Source: Poteriospumella lacustris (taxonomy: Eukaryota; Sar; Chrysophyceae; Chromulinales; Dinobryaceae). Taken from it: a stretch of 33,275 nucleotides of DNA. Within the stretch, counting starts at the first letter, position 1; the number at the start of each line of letters is the position of its first letter. Both the position numbers and the translations under genes were made by a program. The stretch spans positions 7,570-40,844 of the forward strand of contig SMOI01000225.1 in NCBI GenBank assembly GCA_008000375.1, read 5' to 3'. Of this stretch, positions 15,101 to 22,389 are shown in pieces. The notes under the pieces are model-generated. The model was not told the DNA's origin. It searched no databases and worked only from the letters and a program-made list of their open reading frames with translations.

Positions 15101-16992
15101 CGGCGACCATTTTTCGTATAGAAAATGGAAGACGAGTTGTAATCAATGCCACAGCCAACAACGTCACCAACCACAAAGGTGGGGAACTCTTCGGTGGCCA
15201 CCACTCCCACGCCTTGCAACAAACCGAAGGCGTAATTCATCAAACCAAAAGATGAGGCAGCAGCACTAAGACCACCCAAACATCCCTCATTTTCACAGTT
15301 GATACTCTGTGGGTCAGCAAAACCAATGCCAATCACACCCTCTGATGAGGCTTGGTTCGTGGCACATTCCTTAATCGTCACTTCGAAATATCCACGACCA
15401 AGGAACCCACTCGTATCGTCAGAGAATGCAGTTTGAACCGGCATCGATTGGTCAGCAAGAACACAATTCCAATGCTCTGGATTTGAATGATTATGACGCA
15501 CAGTCAGTTCAGTCACAGTGATAGCTGAAGGAAGGTTCTCCGTTCGGAGAGCAGTCGCCTTTTTCGACTTGTCCTTCGTCGCGCGCTTCTTCTTTTGCTT
15601 GGGCTTTTCAATGCCCAACTGAGCAAGTTCATTTTTAATGTCTTTGTCCACATCCTTGCAGGAATTCAACACATCACCGGGAACACTACCGCGACCACCA
15701 ATGCTGATCTTGTGAATCGAATTGGTGTCTTCCGCAAACATGAAAACGTGGGAACCATTCGCGCAAATGACACGATCCGCAACGCCCTTTTCTTCTTTGC
15801 CCTCTTCAGTGGCATTGGAAGTATTGGAGTCAATAGTTGCAATGGGGATTTTCTCCGCGGGGCCCTACAAAAATGCAAGTTGTGAGCAATAAATAATCAC
15901 AGCAAACAGACAGTACCATCCACACAGCAACAACTGCACTTACACATTTTTGAGGGAAATGCATCGCATACTTGGGTTCGATGTTTCCCAATTGCTTGAT
16001 CAATCCATTGACACGAGTATCAAGCTTCAAGTTCAAGTGAACCAGATAATACGCGGATTCTGAGATCAATTCTACGGAGCCACGTAGAACGCCAATGGCA
16101 AATAGAAACGACACCGCCAGGCTCTTCAATTCTGTCCCAGAGGTGTTGTCTTCATACTTCGTCCCAATAATATCCATCGCAAAATCTTCAAATTGCTTGA
16201 TAGTCGTCAATGTTAAGGTACTTGATTTGGCAAAGCAAAGAGCTTCAAAAGAAGCCCAGCTTTGCAATAAATTCTGCAAAATCGCAGCGAGCATCGCAGA
16301 GTCTGAACAGTTGGACACAACAAACACTCAATCGACAGCATATGAAATCCAAAATATCGCAATATCTTACTTTGAGATCCCAAAGTCTTCGCCAAGCTCA
16401 AAGTCATCGTCAATGACAACATGGAGGCGATTTTGGTGTCATCACGAGGCTCAGCGCCACTTTGCGAAGTGGGAAGATTCCAATAAACGGATTTCTTCTT
16501 CGTTCCAGAAGCCGAGTCAGAATCATTCATGGATCTTTGATGTGAAATCATATTTGTTTGCGCCTATAAGGTCAGAAGTTGTATTGGGTGAAATAGTGTT
16601 CTATCTTGGATAACAAGTTGAAGACATACTTGCAAAATACGATCGAGCAGCAGATAACGGCGACCGCGCATGAAATCAAAGGCTGAGAGCTTCTCTTGCA
16701 TGTTTGCAAGCGAATCAAAGTCTTCCACTTTCACCAGACGATCAAATCTTGATGAAAACACGGTAGCCAAACTCTCCAAGGAACCATTGTAGGAATCGAA
16801 AGATTGTTTCGTTGTATCAACTATGTCCTTCTTTAGCTTCAACAACTCTTCTTCGAAACTTGTCAATGGTTCCCCAGCACTGATTTTCTCTTCGATAGCA
16901 CAGATATACTCGTCATTGTACAAGGAGAGACCATCAAGAGCTAAGAACTCGTTGTCATCCTTGTCATCGTATTTCGATGGACCTGATCCCAT
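138..16992 (-). CDS. Giant multidomain HECT-type E3 ubiquitin ligase, about 5515 aa, five exons
   Basis: Exons, read on the minus strand: 16992-16630, 16563-16371, 16302-15944, 15864-15058, 14963-138. All four introns (66, 68, 79, 94 bp) are GT-AG and keep frame, giving 121+184+269+4941 residues. The start is the ATG at 16992; its MGSGPS beginning fits an N-myristoylation signal. Approximate domains: lysine-rich patch and SPRY around 390-590 (split by the last intron); ILEI/PANDER-like 1100-1205; CUB-like module ending SDGSVEDWGYK 1617-1727; concanavalin-like 2290-2500; half CUB-like copy 2525-2600; CUB-like copies 3007-3118, 3192-3303 and 3667-3780; second SPRY-like 3965-4120; MIB/HERC2 4507-4567 (VVRGPAWTYGREDGG); acidic and RS-rich 4807-4890; Cys/His zinc finger 4943-4998; C-terminal HECT. 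The catalytic Cys is in HTCFFSLDLPRYS (codon 285-287, residue about 5467). The family transfers ubiquitin from E2 through this Cys to substrates. Substrate and location are unknown. The last exon is strongly GC-biased, unlike exons 1-4. Confidence 0.93.
1670..1860 (-). other. Cys/His zinc-finger segment of the HECT ligase
   Basis: Within the ligase, residues about 4943-4998 hold CERCH, then WTCDHGAHEG, then CPTYQQCNWWICPACW. The pattern of paired Cys with His resembles ZZ or C1-type fingers, but spacing is not a clean match to either, so only a zinc-binding role is inferred. It lies between the acidic/RS-rich linker and the HECT domain. Confidence 0.6.
1940..2290 (-). repeat. Acidic plus RS-rich low-complexity linker in the HECT ligase
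   Basis: Long GAC/GAG/GAA codon runs encode stretches such as DDDDTSDSDEDEDEDDSG and a following SRSRSRSGSR segment. It is simple-sequence DNA prone to length change and very likely a disordered linker just before the zinc finger and HECT domain. Confidence 0.85.
5340..11835 (-). repeat. Dispersed CUB-like DWG(Y/F)K protein modules in the HECT ligase
   Basis: Four full modules of about 110 residues lie at 11505-11835, 7330-7665, 6775-7110 and 5345-5685, and a C-terminal half copy at 8885-9110. Each full copy has an ES(A/E/I/T)H(P/Q)Y..N start, a (C)DY or (C)DF core after a TE(N/K)(N/D)C-like stretch, a (W/F)PG turn, and a terminal SDGS..DWG(Y/F)K motif. The half copy retains YPG and DWGFK. 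The two copies at 6775-7665 are nearly adjacent and look most alike, consistent with internal duplication. The fold is inferred to be CUB-like; binding partners are unknown. Confidence 0.8.
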
Positions 16993-17857
16993 TGCTTCTG
17001 TTCAACAACTCGATAGAGATGACGACAAAGAGTGAGAGAAACGTCAAAAGCTTGAACACCTGGAAACACATCTGACAGAGGTCGTCCTGTCATTGAAGCG
17101 GCAAAGATGCAAAAGAAGCTGAGAGAGCTGAAGAAATGCCGTCGCCAAAAATATCTTTCCTACAACTCTTTGCGACACTTGGGACACAATGTACATATTT
17201 GTATAGTGCGTTAATCAGTAATAGCATATAGGTGGTTCCCTGAAAGGTACTATATTTGTGTTTCGTAACGACTACTTTTCCCTTATAGCAAGGGTCTAGG
17301 TATTTCACGTAAAATTGCAACTGGAATCTGCTAGTAGTGTTGTCTTCCCTTGATGAGGCGGAAGTTCGTGGAAAGATAAACTAGGCGTGAGGCGCGATTA
17401 AACGGAGATCTACGCAGAAGTTCTATACGCAAACAGGATTAAGGATCTGGTACTGGACTGTTCGTTAAAAAGCTGATTGAGAATGGAAATGGATAATGGC
17501 CCACCCGGACGATTCACGCCGACGTCCTTGATATATGAGAACGTTGAATGTGAAAAATGATTTGTCATCGCCATAGATGGTAATGTATTGTAATAAAATG
17601 CTGCCTTTGCCTACTCCTCGAATGACTGGTTTTGCCTTTCTAACTACTGCGTACTATTCACATTTCATTCACGTCTTTACAATGATTGCCGTAACTCGCA
17701 CACAGATCGAACCCAAGCTATGATTGCCACGAAAAGTAGCTACGAATAGAGACCGCCTGCGCTCTCAGCGCAAGCATATCGCAAACTCCCAAACGGCCCA
17801 GAGTTGCCAGAGCAAAAGGATTTTTGAGGGAATTCCTTCGAGACTTTACCTGACAGG
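16993..17857. other. Intergenic region between the HECT ligase and RPL27 copy A
   Basis: About 865 bp, AT-richer than the ligase body, lying upstream of two divergent genes (ligase on minus, RPL27 copy A on plus), so it must hold both promoters. I see no convincing open frame, RNA gene or repeat. The last stretch before 17858 shares short islands (for example GAATTCC) with the matching flank of copy B, suggesting an older, diverged continuation of the duplication. Confidence 0.6.
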
Positions 17858-18751
17858 CACCACACCGGCCACCCACTCTGGCCTGTGGCACGACCAAACA
17901 AACCAGCAGGTCCTTTCTTCGCTGGGTTTGTCTTCATCGCCCAACTCGTCTTGTCTTCATCGATTTGCAAGGTTTCTCGTCGTTGAAGAGCTACTTCTAT
18001 AATCTTTTGGAGTTGTTGGTTATTCAAGTACAAAATGGGAATGTAAGAAACATTGCGATCCCTGTTGGGGAATCTTATCGAAGTGGAGAATGCATTTTCT
18101 TATCGATTTTTTCTTTGTGATTTGTGTGATTGTTTCATTTCAGCATCAAGAGTGGTAAGGTTGTTATCCTCACTGCCGGCCGCTTCGCCGGTAGAAAGGC
18201 AGTCGTTGTCAAGACCAGCGAAGACGGAAACCAATCCAAGAAGTTCGGTCACGCCCTCGGTAAGTTCATGCACAATTATCTTTGCAATCAATTTTGTGGC
18301 ATTTCTAATTCATGATCTTCGATTTTATCTCTCCGCTTCATATAGTCGCTGGTGTTGACAGATACCCTCGCAAGGTCACCCGTGCTATGGGCAAGAAGAA
18401 GGCCGAGAAGAGATCCAAGGTGAAGCCTTTCATCAAGATCGTCAACTTCAGCCACCTCATGCCTACCAGGTACTTTCTTTCGTCGTTGTTTACTGGATCA
18501 CCCGTCACACTCTCTTACATCGATTGCTTGCTTTTTGTGTTCTGTTCTTGTTCTTAGATACTCGGTCGACATTGACTTGAAGAAGGCTGTCGATGAGAAC
18601 TCCCTCGCCGAGAACAACAGAGCCACCTCCCGCAAGGCCGTCAAGAAGATTTTCGAGGACAGATACAGAAGCGCCACCGCCAACAAGAGCGAGAAGAAGG
18701 CTGCCGGAACACAATACTTCTTCGAGAAGCTGAAGTTCTAAACTTGTATCC
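17858..18751 (+). repeat. Left arm of an 894-bp perfect inverted repeat carrying RPL27 copy A
   Basis: Every base from 17858 to 18751 pairs with 22206 to 21313 on the other strand (coordinates sum to 40064), with no mismatch or indel noticed by eye. The arm covers 177 bp upstream of the ATG, all four exons, all three introns and 10 bp after the stop codon. Beyond 18751 the two 3-prime flanks remain alignable but differ by substitutions and indels; beyond 17858 outward they diverge quickly. Confidence 0.9.
18035..18741 (+). CDS. RPL27: 60S ribosomal protein L27 (eL27), copy A
   Basis: Four exons, 18035-18042, 18144-18259, 18346-18469 and 18558-18741, with introns of 101, 86 and 88 bp (GTAAG or GTACT donors, CAG or TAG acceptors), join in frame to a 143-residue protein, normal length for eL27. 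The first exon has only eight coding bases (MGI with the codon split), which explains the start MGIIKSGKVV. Diagnostic family motifs are [35 protein letters not shown] and the C-terminal FFEKLKF. The protein is a structural component of the cytosolic large ribosomal subunit. It is convergent with, and identical in protein and introns to, copy B. Confidence 0.97.
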
Positions 18752-18811
18752 CTAGTAATTTACTGCAACTTCATACTTTGCTTTGTTTCTTTGCTGTTCT
18801 GTTCAATTTTA

Positions 18812-18841
18812 AGAGCCGTTTCGGCAAATTCGTCCACTTCG
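18812..18841 (+). repeat. Left terminal inverted repeat of the pogo/Tc1-like element
   Basis: The sequence begins AGAGCCGTTTCGGCAAATTC and matches the reverse complement of 20930-20959 at 29 of 30 positions (G versus A at position 13). A TA dinucleotide precedes it. Confidence 0.9.
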
Positions 18842-19017
18842 GACGAACCGCCGGTCGCGGCAGCCAACAAAGAAGCTCGATTGACATCGAAAGAAAACTC
18901 GATGGATTGTAAGGTATATAACTCCAATTCAAAAAGAAAAAGTTTTGCAGTTCACAAATTTGAGCATCTATAGATTGCCGAACGAAACGACGCCCCATTC
19001 GGTAAGATGCTTTTGAT

Positions 19018-19072
19018 AATCGGGTCGGACACCGTGACAATTTCCGAAATTGTCACGGTGTCCGACCCGATT
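19018..19072. repeat. Perfect 27-bp-arm hairpin inside the transposon
   Basis: Arms 19018-19044 and 19046-19072 are exact reverse complements around a single C at 19045. The arm core is CGGGTCGGACACCGTGACAA. It lies in the roughly 0.65 kb between the last transposase frame and the left TIR and is unrelated to the element's own TIR sequence. A perfect 55-bp structure in otherwise decayed DNA suggests either a recent event or two abutting ends of another mobile element. Confidence 0.9.
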
Positions 19073-19369
19073 CATGCTTGTATCCTCTCATGGTATTTAT
19101 TCCTGACGATATTTATGTCTTCTAGGTGCAAAATGTGAACTACAAAACTTTTCGCTTCACGTGGATATCATCGGATGGTCCGATTCAACGTTGGAAAAAT
19201 TTCAGCACAACGAGGGTCCCTAGACGACCGAATTAGGCTAACAAGGAGACAGTCATGTGCCCGATCAAAGCCAAAAAAGCCGTAAGTCACACAGCAATGT
19301 AAGTGCTTGAGTATGCTCCATTGATCTCATTAGATATTCTTACAGAGCCGCTCAGTTTGCCGCTCAGAT

Positions 19370-20761
19370 TATCCAAATGACGAGTGTTTTCGAAGCCAAG
19401 GTTGGAAAAGGCAGCGTCGGTAATCTTTCTCGTTGAAAGAATCCTCGATAATGTCTTTGTGCATGCCTCTACTCAAAGCCCTCTGAATTTCAACAAACCG
19501 AGTTTTTCAGACTTGACATGCGCAGCGGACATTTGGAGCTTTTTCGCACATTTTCCACGTTGTGCAGCAGTGCTTGTGTACTTTGCAATGTGTGACTTCA
19601 ACATGGTCTCCAATCGACCGATGTTCTTGTCTTGACTGACGTCGTCGTCCTTGACAAGCGTCAAAGCTTGTTTGGAGCCTTGAAAACAATTTCCCACATC
19701 ACAAGGCTGTGTAGTGTGAGTAGTCGATGCAGGAGGTTTCGCCACAATAATATTAGCCTCCTCTAACGATTTGATCTCAGGAAGTTCTTCCATGACCCCA
19801 ATTTGGTTGTTTTCACCATCAAGAGTGAAGAAGGCTGTAGTTTTCTCACCGGCTTCGGGGACGTTTCTTTGGTTCGCCGCGCATGGAATCAACACCGTTT
19901 TGTTGACCCATTTGTAAAACTCCTTATTGGGAACCCGACTTTGAATAAACACCACATACGCGGTTCCGTGCTGTGCTGCACCAGCCGCTAACGTGCGCTG
20001 CTCGTAGACATCGATGTCGTCAGGGGGCATGTATTCGTCCGCAAGAACGCAAACTGGCGGACCTGCAACCCCATCCGCGCTGATCAAACGATAGTACTTG
20101 ATATAATAGGCATTTTGATTCTGTGTTGTGTCTTTGGAAGTCACAACCCTCTTGTTCTTTCGCGTGGACTCCATCTTCATTATCTTGGTCAATTGTTTCG
20201 AGGATTGTCCGCCACCATTATACTGGGTTGCATCCGCATTGAGAACGAGGCTAGAGCAGATTTCAGCAGCGGCAATAGCAGCGGCAAGAGCAGCAAAGGA
20301 AAGCAGGTTCCTTCTGTCTTGTTCAGCTTCAGCTCGAGCCTTTGTTGTGAGCTAAGCTGGAACTTCGACCAGACCGAGTCGATGCTTGATTCTTCGCACG
20401 AAATTCGACGATACCGCTTCCACATCGCGATTTTGTGCGGACAAACTGGAAATAACCTCATCCTTAACGAATTCCTTCACTACGTGTGGAGTATGGGCAA
20501 GTTTCCATCTTCGACAAACTCAACAATTGTCTGGTCGATCTTTACCGAGGCGTACGAACGTCTCCCAGTGACACTTCGGAGAGGTGTACCCTCTCTGATG
20601 GATTGAGACCATCTGCTTAATGTTTGGTCATGTTTTTTATCTTGTAAACCAAGTATCTTTATGATGTCAACACGATATTTCCCGTGCCATGCCATCGCCG
20701 ACCCCACCCAGTTTCTTTCGTCATCATTCGAGTAATTTTGCTGAATTAGCTTGGGTTCCAC
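19370..20761 (-). pseudogene. Broken pogo/Tc1-like DDD transposase
   Basis: The N-terminal part (20761-20480) contains a helix-turn-helix-like region (WHGKYRVDIIKILGLQDKK, then SVTGRRSY). Coding then continues in a different frame after about 20480, meets an in-frame TAG at 20354-20352, and carries on through the catalytic core to a TGA at 19475-19473; coding-like sequence (STRKITDAAFSNLGF) continues past that stop. Candidate catalytic aspartates are in LNADATQYN (20234-20232), FFTLDGENN (19820-19818) and TTQPCDVGNCF (19700-19698), with 39 residues between the second and third. The last motif matches the pogo/Tigger pattern. At least one frameshift and two stops make a functional product unlikely. 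Confidence 0.85.
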
Positions 20762-20929
20762 GAAATGGACAGGGAGGAAGATGATCTCGAAGTTCTTCCA
20801 GTGAAAAACCTGCTGTCATGGAGTGGGTGGTGAGAAAATCAATAGGTAAGTGACTCTTCCGTCACTGCCTGTGGAGGTGGGAGAGACGCGTTTTGGAGGG
20901 AGTCCTTAGCCGTTCGCGGTCCCACTGAA

Positions 20930-20959
20930 CGAAGTGGACGAATTTGTCGAAACGGCTCT
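20930..20959 (-). repeat. Right terminal inverted repeat of the pogo/Tc1-like element
   Basis: Read on the minus strand it begins AGAGCCGTTTCGACAAATTC, mirroring the left terminus. A TA dinucleotide follows at 20960-20961. Confidence 0.9.
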
Positions 20960-20961
20960 TA

Positions 20962-21312
20962 AAAATAGGTTCTTCGAAGACACTCTGTAACTTGAATTAT
21001 TGCTTTCTTTTCAACAGTCACAGGGATACATAATTTGCGCATCGCTTTTGTTCTTGTCTCAGTAAACATAGGTTTTACAAGTAGCCTTTCGAATGAGGAT
21101 GGGCGCTGGCCCAGATGCTCTTCCACATGCAAAACGATGGGGCATCATTCAATCTCCTCATTGTTTGTGAGATAAAATGCACACCGGTTGTGTAGTGCTG
21201 TTAAGAAACTTCTGACAACCAGAACTATCAAAGCCGATGCTCAACTTAGAGACCCCCCAACTCAACAGAACAGACAAAGAGATGTACATTGAAGTTGCAG
21301 TAAAAATTACAA
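20962..21312. other. Spacer between transposon and RPL27 copy B
   Basis: About 350 bp with no credible gene. Its right end is the 3-prime flank of RPL27 copy B and still aligns loosely to the corresponding flank of copy A (shared ACTGCAACTTCA and CTGTTCTGTT), with substitutions and indels. Confidence 0.6.
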
Positions 21313-22206
21313 GGATACAAGTTTAGAACTTCAGCTTCTCGAAGAAGTATTGTGTTCCGGCAGCCTTCTTCTCGCTCTTGTTGGCGGTGGCGCTTCTGTA
21401 TCTGTCCTCGAAAATCTTCTTGACGGCCTTGCGGGAGGTGGCTCTGTTGTTCTCGGCGAGGGAGTTCTCATCGACAGCCTTCTTCAAGTCAATGTCGACC
21501 GAGTATCTAAGAACAAGAACAGAACACAAAAAGCAAGCAATCGATGTAAGAGAGTGTGACGGGTGATCCAGTAAACAACGACGAAAGAAAGTACCTGGTA
21601 GGCATGAGGTGGCTGAAGTTGACGATCTTGATGAAAGGCTTCACCTTGGATCTCTTCTCGGCCTTCTTCTTGCCCATAGCACGGGTGACCTTGCGAGGGT
21701 ATCTGTCAACACCAGCGACTATATGAAGCGGAGAGATAAAATCGAAGATCATGAATTAGAAATGCCACAAAATTGATTGCAAAGATAATTGTGCATGAAC
21801 TTACCGAGGGCGTGACCGAACTTCTTGGATTGGTTTCCGTCTTCGCTGGTCTTGACAACGACTGCCTTTCTACCGGCGAAGCGGCCGGCAGTGAGGATAA
21901 CAACCTTACCACTCTTGATGCTGAAATGAAACAATCACACAAATCACAAAGAAAAAATCGATAAGAAAATGCATTCTCCACTTCGATAAGATTCCCCAAC
22001 AGGGATCGCAATGTTTCTTACATTCCCATTTTGTACTTGAATAACCAACAACTCCAAAAGATTATAGAAGTAGCTCTTCAACGACGAGAAACCTTGCAAA
22101 TCGATGAAGACAAGACGAGTTGGGCGATGAAGACAAACCCAGCGAAGAAAGGACCTGCTGGTTTGTTTGGTCGTGCCACAGGCCAGAGTGGGTGGCCGGT
22201 GTGGTG
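21313..22206 (-). repeat. Right arm of the 894-bp perfect inverted repeat carrying RPL27 copy B
   Basis: Mirror image of 17858-18751 with unbroken coordinate correspondence, so no indels. Identity includes introns and 177 bp of upstream sequence, regions not constrained by the protein. This points to a recent duplication or recent gene conversion. Confidence 0.9.
21323..22029 (-). CDS. RPL27: 60S ribosomal protein L27 (eL27), copy B
   Basis: Exons on the minus strand are 22029-22022, 21920-21805, 21718-21595 and 21506-21323, with the same splice sites as copy A, giving the same 143-residue protein. Both copies have intact starts, splice sites and stops, so both look functional. Copy B is divergent from the WD40 gene at 22390, sharing a 360-bp intergenic region, whereas copy A has a different upstream neighbour; beyond the first 177 bp upstream the two copies may be regulated differently. 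Confidence 0.97.
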
Positions 22207-22389
22207 TGCTTTTGTGGTAGACGGAATTCTGGAGGAAAACCGTCGCTCCCAGAGTTTGGGGCATGTTTATTCTGGGTTGGGTTGCGAGTGAGAGGAGATT
22301 TTCCACCAGAAGGAAATTTAATTGGATATCTTTGGCTGGGGTTTTGTCTGATATATCTGTCTTACGCGTGGTTTTCATTTTGTACGAAA
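22030..22389. promoter_or_regulatory. Shared divergent promoter region, RPL27 copy B and WD40 gene
   Basis: 360 bp separate the two divergent start codons. The proximal 177 bp (22030-22206) is identical to the upstream region of RPL27 copy A, so it likely holds the RPL27 core promoter and leader. The remaining 183 bp is unique and borders the WD40 gene. No specific motif is claimed. Confidence 0.5.

Larger units (their letters stand above)
18812..20959 (-). mobile_element. Decayed pogo/Tc1-like DNA transposon with TIRs and TA target duplication
   Basis: The 2148-bp element is bounded by about 30-bp terminal inverted repeats (18812-18841 and 20930-20959, one mismatch) and flanked by TA dinucleotides at 18810-18811 and 20960-20961, the target duplication of the Tc1/IS630/pogo superfamily. 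It encodes a transposase on the minus strand with an N-terminal helix-turn-helix-like region and a DDD catalytic triad, but frame breaks make it inactive. It sits in the spacer between the two RPL27 arms, about 60 bp after the end of arm A. Its outer right flank (20962-21312) shows no transposon features. Confidence 0.9.

Noticed and set aside
17090-17320. Minus-strand open frame of 76 codons between the ligase and RPL27 copy A
   Set aside because: No domain, and short enough to arise by chance in AT-rich intergenic DNA.
20115-20606. Plus-strand open frame of 163 codons within the transposon
   Set aside because: It is a shadow of the minus-strand transposase, which carries the recognisable catalytic motifs.
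21960-22206. Plus-strand open frame of about 80 codons antisense to the first RPL27 exon and promoter, mirrored at 17858-18104
   Set aside because: It reads plausibly (YLNNQQLQKIIEVALQ) but has no suitable ATG start or partner exons, and its presence in both copies follows trivially from arm identity. The two copies change sequence at once outside the arms.
22120-22389. N-terminal extension of the WD40 frame upstream of 22390
   Set aside because: It would overlap the RPL27 promoter arm, has Trp/Cys-rich non-protein-like composition, and a good ATG at 22390 opens the FG-containing region.
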